Shown here in pieces: positions 57,332 to 64,000 of a stretch of DNA of 64,000 nt. The notes beneath the pieces are model-generated. The model was given only the letters and a program-made list of their open reading frames with translations, was not told the origin of the DNA and made no database searches. How positions within the stretch are numbered: the stretch's first letter is position 1; each line of letters begins with the position of its first letter. Both the position numbers and the translations under genes were made by a program. The DNA is from an uncultured Pseudomonadales bacterium (lineage in GTDB: Bacteria; Pseudomonadota; Gammaproteobacteria; Pseudomonadales; Pseudohongiellaceae), in assembly GCA_943789485.1 (NCBI GenBank), contig CALSUH010000017.1, positions 1 through 64,000 on the forward strand, read 5' to 3'.

Positions 57332-57838
57332 ATGATAGTGAATGCAGGGTATTCTTCTAAATTTAACGCGGTGAAAAACAAGGCGGGTTTTACTCTTATT
57401 GAGCTACTTTTAGTTGTTGCAATCATTGGTATATTAGCTTCTTTTGCAATTTCAGCTTATCAAGGCAGTATACTGAAGAGCAGGCGAAGCGTAGCTGTTT
57501 CGGGGCTCTTGGATTTAGCTAATCGTGAGGAACAGTTTTACTTAAACAACAAAGTCTATACATCCGATTTGACTAATTTAGGCTATACCGCTGCCTTGGT
57601 TTTTGATCTGGGGGGGGACAGCGCAGTAACTCTAAACGAGAGTCAATCCCTGGTAGGGTCGACATCGACAGAGAGTGTCTATGCCATCAAAATTGACAGC
57701 GCATCGGCTTCGAGTTTTTCAATTTCGGCAGTACCGCAGCTTGGTCAGGTTGCTGACGCGGAGTGTGGAACGTTTACACTGACCAATACGAGCGCTAGAA
57801 CTGAATCAGGCACCAGTAATCCGTCTGATTGCTGGTGA
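57332..57838 (+). CDS. pilE: Type IV minor pilin PilE
   Basis: Prepilin with KAGFTLIELLLVVAIIGILA: cleavage between Gly and Phe, Glu at mature position 5. The rest is the small PilE type with YQGSILKSRRSVAVSG, NREEQFYLNNKVYTSD and a C-terminal disulfide loop (CGTFTL…CW). ATG 57332 gives a 19-residue leader; GTG 57371 would give the usual six-residue leader but lacks a ribosome site. Last gene of the pilin operon, 26 bases after pilY1. Confidence 0.9.
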   Translation: MIVNAGYSSKFNAVKNKAGFTLIELLLVVAIIGILASFAISAYQGSILKSRRSVAVSGLLDLANREEQFYLNNKVYTSDLTNLGYTAALVFDLGGDSAVTLNESQSLVGSTSTESVYAIKIDSASASSFSISAVPQLGQVADAECGTFTLTNTSARTESGTSNPSDCW

Positions 57839-58015
57839 TAAAAATTAGTGGTTAATGTACAAATGCATCCTGATTTTATCTGCTATAGCCTTGCTCGAGA
57901 CCTTTGTTCTCAGGCATCTTGATGTTTACTTATTCAGTTCCTGCCTGGAACAAAAACGTTCAGTACTGCGAACACAACAGATAGTTAATTCATTTCTTAT
58001 TGATAGAATATAAGC

Positions 58016-58255
58016 ATGTCAAAGAAGCCAACGAAAACAGCGAATGGCAGTCCGACGTCACAATCATCTTTGAATCTCGAGCTACCCCTCTCTTTGAAGA
58101 AGGTGAGTTCCGGCTCGCTAGCTTATGTCGCGCAATTCTATAGTCGACTTAATGATGTAATGTCTGGTATGTATATCGGAGTCGGCTGCGCAGGAACTGC
58201 ACAAAGTCATCACCGCTATGAAAAAAGTGAGAAGCCAAAAAGCACCTCTGATTAA
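58016..58255 (+). CDS. Small hypothetical protein
   Basis: I do not recognise it. It encodes 79 residues from ATG 58016: a Ser/Thr/Lys-rich N-terminus, then SLAYVAQFYSRLNDVMSGMY and IGVGCAGTAQSHHRY. No signal peptide or membrane helix. There is no strong ribosome site. It lies between the pilin operon and tRNA-Arg. It may be a real orphan or chance; the base composition gives no clear answer. Confidence 0.35.
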   Translation: MSKKPTKTANGSPTSQSSLNLELPLSLKKVSSGSLAYVAQFYSRLNDVMSGMYIGVGCAGTAQSHHRYEKSEKPKSTSD

Positions 58256-58284
58256 ATCAATTTCAGTTAGATACACTCTACCAA

Positions 58285-58312
58285 TGGTCAGCCAGTTGAA
58301 TTCGTGTAAAAT
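58285..58312 (+). promoter_or_regulatory. Candidate promoter of tRNA-Arg
   Basis: TGGTCA at 58285-58290 and TAAAAT at 58307-58312 with a 16-base spacer, 42 bases before the tRNA. The -10 is good, the -35 weak. Confidence 0.45.
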
Positions 58313-58354
58313 ACACGCCGATTCGCTAGAGCCTCTGGCTCAGCGATCCATTCC

Positions 58355-58431
58355 GCGCCCGTAGCTCAACCGGATAGAGCACCGGCCTTCTAAGCCGGGG
58401 GTTCCAGGTTCGAGTCCTGGCGGGCGCACCA
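58355..58431 (+). tRNA. tRNA-Arg (anticodon TCT)
   Basis: 77-base cloverleaf with acceptor GCGCCCG/CGGGCGC, anticodon loop CTTCTAA reading TCT, T-arm CCAGGTTCGAGTCCTGG and encoded CCA. Its last CCA bases are already part of a long hairpin that follows. Confidence 0.98.
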
Positions 58432-58471
58432 ATACCAAAGAACCCGCCACGGCGGGTTCTTTGGTATTGGT
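58428..58471 (+). terminator. Perfect 21-bp hairpin directly behind tRNA-Arg
   Basis: Arms 58428-58448 and 58451-58471 are perfect reverse complements around two bases (AC). The core AAAGAACCCGCC/GGCGGGTTCTTT looks like an intrinsic terminator, with T-rich bases in the right arm. The left arm starts inside the tRNA CCA end, which is unusual. Confidence 0.75.
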
Positions 58472-58481
58472 TCACCCCGCC

Positions 58482-59011
58482 AGCAGGCGCAGAACCTGCG
58501 GTTCGAAAGCTGCGAAAGCAGCGCACACGGCCAACGGCCGCCCGCAGGGTCAGGAATTTGGCTTAGCCAAATATCTGATGAGTCCTAGCAGGCGCAGAAC
58601 CTGCGGTTCGACAAGCTGCGGAAGCAGCGCACACGGCCAACGGCCGCCCGCAGGGTCAGGAATTTGGCTTAGCCAAATATCTGATGAGTCCTAGCAGGCG
58701 CAGAACCTGCGGGCCGACAAGCTGCGGAAGCAGCGCACACGGCCAACGGCCGCCCGCAGGGTCAGGAATTTGGCTTAGCCAAATATCTGGTGAGTCCTAG
58801 CAGGCGCAGAACCTGCGGGCCGACAAGCTGCGGAAGCAGCGCACACGGCCAACGGCCGCCCGCAGGGTCAGGAATTTGGCTTAGCCAAATATCTGATGAG
58901 TCCTAGCAGGCGCAGAACCCGCGGGCCGACAAGCTGCGAAAGCAGCGCACACGGCTGCAAGCCGCCCCGTAAGGAGTGTAATTTGGCTAAGCCAGATTGC
59001 GAATGAGTCCT
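58482..59011 (+). repeat. Five tandem ~106-bp structured repeats downstream of tRNA-Arg
   Basis: Units begin with AGCAGGCGCAGAACC at 58482, 58587, 58693, 58799 and 58905; the first is 105 bases, the next three 106, the last about 107 and more diverged. Every unit contains the same series of short inverted repeats: CGCAG-AAC-CTGCG, GCTGC-GNAA-GCAGC, CGGCC-AAC-GGCCG and ATTTGGC-TTA-GCCAAAT. The loop of the second is GAAA or GGAA, both GNRA tetraloops. In the last unit the third stem reads CGGCT-GCA-AGCCG, a compensatory base-pair change. The unit length is not a multiple of three, which argues against coding. Function unknown. Confidence 0.9.
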
Positions 59012-59143
59012 GGCTTCCAGCTTTCTCTATGCATCAACGAAGCGGTGCCTAGTCAAATCACTAGCTGCAGCCCCTAGCAAAACCTAAAAAGAAGGAGTAG
59101 CTTCTCTTCTTCAAGTGACAAACTTTCAGTAGGGGAAAGCAAA

Positions 59144-59899
59144 ATGAAAAACAAGCAACCAAGACGATCCATTGCCGGAGCTCGCGTAGCCCAAAACGAC
59201 CCTCTACCGCGCATACGCGTTATCTTTTTCATCCTCGCCTGCCTCCTGCTTCTAGTGTTGTCCCTAAGCCCAGCCTCAAAGCTATTCGCCGCCGAAGACA
59301 ACGAGTTCGCCGGTGAACGCATCGTGCATTTACTCCAAGAACCGAGGCACAGAACAGTCCACAACGAGGGCGATCTCTACTTACTAGATGTACAGGTCAA
59401 CCCAGGCGATACCTCTCTGCCTCATGTTCATGATCAGGCCATCATGCTTACCTATATCAGCATGGCCGATGGTCCACGCGATGGTCAGATCGGCAATAAT
59501 ACCGACTACGCCAGCGAGGCAATAACGCACAAGGTGTCTAACGCCGGCCCAGGTCTATTTCGCATCATCGCTCTGGTAAATGGCAGCGCGGGAAATATCG
59601 ACTTGCAGTCCGATAGACCATCTGGCTTAAGCGGTGAGCCGGAGCTTGAAAATGCATGGTTTAGATCCTATCGAGTTGAACTGGCTCCGGGTGAGGAAAC
59701 CAACATTCAACATCATCAGTTGCCTAGCGTGGTTGTTCAGGTAGTCGATGGCTTGCTACAAGTCACTAGAGATGACCAAGTGATCGATGAGCTCGACCAT
59801 CCTGGTAATTGGTCTTGGCGCAAGGCTGGGCAGTCTTATTCAGTTAAAAATGTCGGAGGTATTGCCACTGCCGTCGTGATCAACGAGGGCAGGTTCTAG
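59144..59899 (+). CDS. Exported cupin-like protein, unknown function
   Basis: 251 residues from ATG 59144, eight bases after AGGGGA. A basic N-terminus and one hydrophobic helix (about 26-46, VIFFILACLLLLVLSLSPA) with possible cleavage after LFA, then two cupin-like beta halves: residues 65-150 (QVNPGDTSLPHVHDQAIML) and 170-251 (VELAPGEETNIQHHQLPSVVVQVVDG). The His-rich PHVHDQ and NIQHHQ could bind a metal. No enzyme class can be assigned. Stands alone after the repeat array. Confidence 0.75.
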   Translation: MKNKQPRRSIAGARVAQNDPLPRIRVIFFILACLLLLVLSLSPASKLFAAEDNEFAGERIVHLLQEPRHRTVHNEGDLYLLDVQVNPGDTSLPHVHDQAIMLTYISMADGPRDGQIGNNTDYASEAITHKVSNAGPGLFRIIALVNGSAGNIDLQSDRPSGLSGEPELENAWFRSYRVELAPGEETNIQHHQLPSVVVQVVDGLLQVTRDDQVIDELDHPGNWSWRKAGQSYSVKNVGGIATAVVINEGRF

Positions 59900-59973
59900 C
59901 TAGAATTTATTCGTCTGATTGCTGTACGTGATCTTCTCTGTGCAGCTTCGTCGTAGGCCCTAATTTTATTTCA

Positions 59974-61128
59974 ATGACTGAAACCGTTTCTCTCAGTGAT
60001 GCACGCCGGCTCGTTCTAGCTCGCCAAGGTTTGGCCAGTCGGGGAACGTTCGGCAGTGGGCTAGGTGCGGCGCAAAAAGCTATCGAGCATCTAGGCTATG
60101 TACAGATCGATACGCTCTCGGTTGTCGCTAGGGCGCATATTCACACCCTCTGGAATAGGGTGTCTGCCTTTAGCGCTAACGACATCGATCTACTACAAGA
60201 GCAAGGTGCCGTATTCGAACATTGGGCTCATGCTCTAGCCATCTTGCCGATAAGGGACTACCGCTATTCATTGCCGATGATGCAGCGCATCGCCTCCGGC
60301 GATACCCATTGGTATCCGAAAGATGCTAAGCAGGTGAGGAAGGTTCTAAAGCGTATTCGTGAGGAAGGGCCCTTATCTGCAAAGGATTTCAAAGATAAGA
60401 AGAGCAGTGATGCGATGTGGGCGCGCTCACCCTCAAAGATAGCGTTGGAGCAACTCTTCATGGAGGGTGAGCTGATGGTTCCCCGGCGCCACAATTTCCA
60501 CAAAGTCTACGATTTGCGCGAGCGCGTGTTGCCTAGTGATATCGATGTCAGCACGCCAACCATTGAGGAGTTGTGTGGCCATTTGATCGGCAGCTATCTC
60601 CGTGCGCAGGGCCTGGCTCAGATTACAGAGCTGGTTTATCTGCGCAAGGGGCTGAAAAAACAAATGTCCCAAACTGTGGCCGATTTTGTCGAAGAGGGCG
60701 TGCTTCTAGAGCTAGAAGTTAATGGGCAGATTTATTACGCAACACCGCAAACCCTAAACGTTATCGATCAAGGCTTGCCTAGCCCTAAGTTGCGAATCCT
60801 GTCGCCATTCGACAATGCAGTCATTCAGCGCAAACGCCTCGCATCACTCTTCGATTTCGACTATCAGATCGAATGCTATGTGCCGAAGGCGAAACGCAAG
60901 TACGGGTATTTCTGTCTGCCGATATTACGTGGGAATCGATTCGTCGCTCGGCTCGATGCGAAGGCGGACAGGAAGAGCGGTGTGTTTCATGTAATGAACT
61001 TGTACTTAGAGAGAAGTGTTAGAAACTCAGAAGCTTTTCTGTCAGCTTTGCGAGCAGAACTCAAGCGCTTCGCCAAATTTGACAGTTGCAATTCGGTTGA
61101 GATTCATGCCATTACGCAATTGGAGTAA
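59974..61128 (+). CDS. YcaQ/AlkX-family winged-helix DNA glycosylase
   Basis: Member of the HTH_42 family, which unhooks interstrand crosslinks and removes bulky N-alkylated bases in E. coli (YcaQ/AlkX) and Streptomyces (AlkZ). The catalytic motif appears as QID in YVQIDTLSVVARAHIHTLWNR near residue 44, as in the YcaQ branch. Further family segments are VFEHWAHALAILP and the C-terminal LRILSPFDNAVIQRKRL. Length 384 residues, near the usual 400. Start ATG 59974; no strong ribosome site. Confidence 0.88.
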   Translation: MTETVSLSDARRLVLARQGLASRGTFGSGLGAAQKAIEHLGYVQIDTLSVVARAHIHTLWNRVSAFSANDIDLLQEQGAVFEHWAHALAILPIRDYRYSLPMMQRIASGDTHWYPKDAKQVRKVLKRIREEGPLSAKDFKDKKSSDAMWARSPSKIALEQLFMEGELMVPRRHNFHKVYDLRERVLPSDIDVSTPTIEELCGHLIGSYLRAQGLAQITELVYLRKGLKKQMSQTVADFVEEGVLLELEVNGQIYYATPQTLNVIDQGLPSPKLRILSPFDNAVIQRKRLASLFDFDYQIECYVPKAKRKYGYFCLPILRGNRFVARLDAKADRKSGVFHVMNLYLERSVRNSEAFLSALRAELKRFAKFDSCNSVEIHAITQLE

Positions 61129-61526
61129 ATGGACGCTGTTACAAGTATGTCTGAAGTACTTCATTAAAACCGCGATTAGCGGTATTCGGCGGTTTCAGTC
61201 AAACGTGCAGCATAGCGCGCAAAAAGTAGAGGACAACGCTAGGCGTTTCAGCCTGTCCTTTGCTACCTGTTTCTTGGAGGAGCTAGTAAGGGACGAGTTC
61301 TCTAGCATCTTGAAGATACGCAGCGGGTAACTGGCAAATACCGCAATGTTTGGATTTCAGCTCGGTTGGCTTCAAATAAAAGTTAATATAAAACAATAAT
61401 TTACTAAAGATACCTGCGGCAAAACCGATAGCTTATACAACAACGTTCTGGAATGGCTTAGGTTAGGATTGAATTCTTAGCGCTAGGCCTTTTTTTGCCC
61501 AAAATTCGCGTTCAGATCATTGGGCG
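61129..61526. other. Intergenic region after the YcaQ-like gene
   Basis: Nearly 400 bases without a convincing gene. An imperfect stem, AAACCGC…GCGGTTT near 61166-61196, may end transcription of the glycosylase gene. Nothing else is seen. Confidence 0.4.
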
Positions 61527-62477
61527 TTAGACTGAACCCTTGCTAGGAAGCTGCCCTAGCTTCTCTTTCGGGCAGGCAATTACATCGTCCTGCCCAGAAA
61601 TGCGCCACTCATCGAAGGGAATAAGTTGGTAGTCGCCGCTACGCTTCGCTTTAGCTCCACGGCGTCTCGCCTTGCTGCCGTCGGCTTTACGGTTATTGAA
61701 CCGGAACAATGCATAGTCTGCGGGCAGTGAGGCTTTCAGCTCATCTAGGGTGGCAAAGGAAAGTGAATTGCCGTAGGTGACTTCAACAACGGCGATCGGG
61801 CGAGACCTTTCTAGCGTGTTTCTTAAGCCTTCGAGCACATTCTTCTCGAAACCCTCGACATCAATCTTTAACAAACAGATATTTTGCAGTGCATTTTTTT
61901 CGAGATACTCATCGCCGCGCACCAGCGCTAACTTGCCTAGGTTCCGATTTCCCTTGCTAACGGTTCCGGCGTCGAAAGAGCCTATGCCCTGATTGCGTCC
62001 GGTTGGCGCATAGAAATCTAATTCTTCTTGCTGGTTGCTGAGGCCGATTTTATGTAGCTGTATATTGCTAATTCCATTCAGTTCGATATGGCGCTCAAGT
62101 TTCTGGCTGACAACGCAGTAGGGCTCGAATGAATGTACCTGATCCGCGTGCAGAGACATGAACAACGAGTGCTGGCCTATATTTGCACCTATGTCGAAAA
62201 AATTCTGTTTAGAGCCGCCGACTGACTGCTTCAGATTTAACACCGTATCGCGCAGGAACAGCAGCAGAGGCTTTTCGAATGCGCCCATATAAAAAAGTGT
62301 GAATTCAACACTATTGTTGAGATTACCCTGGTACTGAAGACCATAAAAATCGGCGGAAAAAGGGGCGTCCGGCACGTCTCCGTAACTGCACAGCTTCTTG
62401 TAGATAGCTTTTTTGTAGCGTAAATCGATCCATTTTTGATTCCAAGCGAATCGAAATATCCTGTGCAGTAAATCCAT
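61527..62477 (-). CDS. FkbM family methyltransferase
   Basis: 316 residues with the FkbM core: NFFDIGANIGQHSLFMSL is the SAM-binding motif near residue 90, followed by VHSFEPYCVVSQKLERHIEL and ICLLKIDVEGFEKNVLEGL. Family members O-methylate sugars or other small molecules. The acceptor is unknown. The C-terminal tail has a Lys/Arg-rich patch (KADGSKARRRGAKAKRSG). No surface-polysaccharide genes adjoin it. Confidence 0.88.
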   Translation of the reverse strand: MDLLHRIFRFAWNQKWIDLRYKKAIYKKLCSYGDVPDAPFSADFYGLQYQGNLNNSVEFTLFYMGAFEKPLLLFLRDTVLNLKQSVGGSKQNFFDIGANIGQHSLFMSLHADQVHSFEPYCVVSQKLERHIELNGISNIQLHKIGLSNQQEELDFYAPTGRNQGIGSFDAGTVSKGNRNLGKLALVRGDEYLEKNALQNICLLKIDVEGFEKNVLEGLRNTLERSRPIAVVEVTYGNSLSFATLDELKASLPADYALFRFNNRKADGSKARRRGAKAKRSGDYQLIPFDEWRISGQDDVIACPKEKLGQLPSKGSV

Positions 62478-62991
62478 TGTTTTGCTGTGGCCTCGTGTGC
62501 TTTCGCGAAGGGTCCTATTATACAGCTTATACGCGGTCCGCGAGCGGCGTTTGTGCGGCCTTAATGTAACGTGGGTGCGTGGGCGCTGCCTGCCGGAAAC
62601 GCCACTCCAAGACCTGTTGAGGCTAACGGTTACGTTTTCCCTAGAGAAGCGGGCATTTCGTGATGTGTATAGCCTTTCTACTGGTAACTGGCCTTTGTGG
62701 TTTGCAAATTTCCTAATGGTTTGTGAATAATAGGGGTGTTACTCGCTAAACTAAGCCGTCGCTAAGTCTTAGTTGGTTCGCTTAGATATCGACTAGCGAG
62801 CCGGTGTAGGCAGACCCGGCAGTAGGTTTCCTCCAGCTAGGTAGCTTTCTTGTTGTATTTTCACATTCCTAATTCGTCAATCCTTGCTATCTTTCTTTCT
62901 CTGTAAAGAGACCTAAAACTATCTAAAGCTGTATTTGCCTTAGTTAGGCAGGTGTCGTATGTTCACAGCCCAGATTTAATCGAGATGTCTG
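62478..62991. other. Divergent intergenic region FkbM gene / mtnP
   Basis: About 510 bases with no supported gene. A possible mtnP promoter is TTGCCT near 62936 with TATGTT 17 bases further on; both boxes are weak. A short palindrome GCCTTAGTTAGGC overlaps it. Confidence 0.4.
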
Positions 62992-63744
62992 ATGTTAGCA
63001 ATAATAGGTGGAACCGGTTTGTCCCAGCTGCAGGGCTTTGAGCAGCTAGAAAAAGTAGCTCTAAAGACGCCCTATGCTAGGAAGCTGGTGCGACTCACGC
63101 GAGTCGGCAGTGGCGATAAAGAGTTTATTTTCCTGCCGCGTCATGGCGCTGGCCACAAAATACCCCCTCACCAGATCAACTATCGCGCGAATATAGCGGC
63201 ACTTTTGGAGCTGGGTGTTACTGAGATCGTCGCCGTTAATGCGGTGGGTGCTATTCACGGCGATTTGCTTCCAGGATCCATCGCTGTGCCGGATCAGTTA
63301 ATCGACTACAGCTATTCACGCGACGTCTCTTTCTACGACGGCAAGTTAAAGAAGGTGCATCACATTGACTTCACCAATCCTTATAGCGAGGCTATTCGCG
63401 AGCGCATTTTACAAGCCGCAAGGAGGGTCAACTCGCGTTCGCAAACCCGCTGCGAAGTTATGCCCAGCGGTGTCTATGCCTGCACGCAAGGGCCGAGGTT
63501 GGAGACCGCCGCAGAGATTCGGCGCTTAGCGAAGGATGGGTGCGATATGGTAGGAATGACAGGCATGCCGGAAGCCTCGCTAGCTCGCGAGCTGGAAATA
63601 GACTATGCAAGTCTAGCGCTCTGCGTAAATTGGGCGGCAGGCCTATCGGAGGAGGCTATTACCCTCGAAGGCATACACTCGGTGTTAGAGGGCGGCATGC
63701 AGTATGTCTGTGCGGTGATTGCCGAAATCGTGCAGCACAGTTGA
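62992..63744 (+). CDS. mtnP: S-methyl-5'-thioinosine/5'-methylthioadenosine phosphorylase
   Basis: A PNP/MTAP-family phosphorylase of 250 residues. Phosphate and ribose-site segments: IIGGTGLSQLQG, LPRHGAGHKIPPHQINYRAN, VNAVGAI and MVGMTGMPEASLARE. The purine-binding loop reads LCVNWAAGLSEE, with Asn where adenine-specific MTAPs have Asp. That favours a 6-oxopurine, as in the Pseudomonas methylthioinosine phosphorylase that works after adenosine deamination. The role is to salvage methylthioadenosine from polyamine and quorum-signal synthesis. Start ATG 62992. Confidence 0.9.
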   Translation: MLAIIGGTGLSQLQGFEQLEKVALKTPYARKLVRLTRVGSGDKEFIFLPRHGAGHKIPPHQINYRANIAALLELGVTEIVAVNAVGAIHGDLLPGSIAVPDQLIDYSYSRDVSFYDGKLKKVHHIDFTNPYSEAIRERILQAARRVNSRSQTRCEVMPSGVYACTQGPRLETAAEIRRLAKDGCDMVGMTGMPEASLARELEIDYASLALCVNWAAGLSEEAITLEGIHSVLEGGMQYVCAVIAEIVQHS

Positions 63745-63773
63745 GATTAGAAAACTGAGTCGAGGCAGTGGCG

Positions 63774-64000
63774 CTAGTTCGCTTCTTCAAAATCGAATTC
63801 GGGTAAGGGAAGAGGCGGTGGTTCGTAGGGTTCCACGAGTATAACGATGCCCATCGCCGGGTGATCGATATAGTGGAATTCTGCACTGCGCATTTCCCTG
63901 CTCTGCTGCATATGAAAAACACGATTGATACCGTATTGTAAGTTCTGCTGGTCTTTTTCAATCGTATCTAAATCGCTCTTCATCGCCCTAGGAATCGCTG
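63774..64000 (-). CDS. csiV: CsiV-like periplasmic protein, C-terminal part (runs off the window)
   Basis: The last 75 residues of a minus-strand gene whose start lies beyond the window. The tail QSREMRSAEFHYIDHPAMGI is like the end of CsiV-family peptidoglycan-binding proteins (MRSGELHYLDHP type), and the gene is next to mtnP as in Pseudomonas. It ends in a Pro/Glu-rich stretch (EPPPLPLPEFDFEEAN). The open frame continues without a stop to base 64000, so the internal ATG at 63983 is not the true start. Confidence 0.7.
   Translation of the reverse strand, partial: AIPRAMKSDLDTIEKDQQNLQYGINRVFHMQQSREMRSAEFHYIDHPAMGIVILVEPYEPPPLPLPEFDFEEAN

Noticed and set aside
58461-58694. Open frame through the tandem repeats giving an Arg-rich peptide with repeated SRRRTCGS
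   Set aside because: Units of 105-106 bases shift the frame from one unit to the next, so no common peptide is kept; no ribosome site is seen.
58482-59011. CRISPR array
   Set aside because: The whole 106-base unit is repeated with no unique spacers, and no cas genes are nearby.
61016-61330. Plus-strand frame overlapping the end of the YcaQ-like gene
   Set aside because: Composition is unlike a protein family, it overlaps a real gene and has no ribosome site.
62482-62730. Plus-strand frame between the FkbM gene and mtnP
   Set aside because: No recognisable motif or ribosome site; Arg/Leu-rich chance frame.

Overview
The window is a chromosomal segment of a gammaproteobacterium. The gene content and order resemble the Pseudomonas/Cellvibrionales side of the class: blocks known from Pseudomonas (ruvB-tolQRAB-pal-cpoB-queE-queC-tRNA-Lys; nadA-bepA-tusA-like-perM-dapA-bamC; prfB-lysS; nadK-glpG-DUF1315-DUF2797-pepN; acnB, lpxH-ppiB-glnS-cysS-tRNAs; mtnP-csiV) appear here joined in one stretch. 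Base composition looks moderate, about 50 % GC by eye. The exact genus cannot be fixed from the sequence alone. There is no prophage, transposase, CRISPR array or rRNA.

Layout. 1-7.7 kb: Holliday-junction motor RuvB, the Tol-Pal envelope machine, and two queuosine genes (queE, queC), closed by tRNA-Lys. 7.9-20.5 kb: RNase HI with an extra N-terminal hybrid-binding domain, a tiny secreted peptide, nadA, the periplasmic chaperone-protease BepA, a TusA-like protein, a PerM permease, dapA-bamC, rmuC, miaE, an LRR lipoprotein, an FKBP isomerase and an M18 aminopeptidase. 20.5-27.7 kb: translation genes mnmC, prfB (with its autoregulatory +1 frameshift) and lysS, then ung, a ferredoxin reductase and queD. 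27.9-34 kb: a CHASE2 adenylate cyclase, tRNA-Val and tRNA-Asp, a PLP desulfhydrase-like enzyme and a large secreted zinc metalloprotease. 34-45 kb: two nucleotide-sugar enzymes, nadK, a rhomboid protease, two small conserved proteins, pepN and acnB. 45.4-51 kb: DUF1289 protein, lpxH, ppiB, glnS, cysS, tRNA-Pro and tRNA-His. 51.4-57.8 kb: a minor pilin operon of the type IV pilus (fimT-like, pilV, pilW, pilX, pilY1, pilE). 58.3-59 kb: tRNA-Arg, a perfect 21-bp hairpin and five tandem 106-bp structured repeats. 59.1-64 kb: a cupin-like secreted protein, a YcaQ-type DNA glycosylase, an FkbM methyltransferase, a methylthioinosine phosphorylase and the C-terminus of a CsiV-like protein.

Two points matter for a reader. 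First, many reading frames that should be intact (ruvB, tolQ, perM, glpG, fimT, pilV, cysS) carry single-base indels while the protein sequence continues undamaged in the next frame. This looks like consensus error rather than gene decay, and six of the events may fall within 1.2 kb of the pilin operon. The prfB frame change is different: it is the real, programmed one. Second, the least explained element is the tandem repeat array behind tRNA-Arg. Its units fold into several short hairpins whose loops and stems change in a structure-preserving way, which points to a structured RNA or DNA element rather than a coding sequence.
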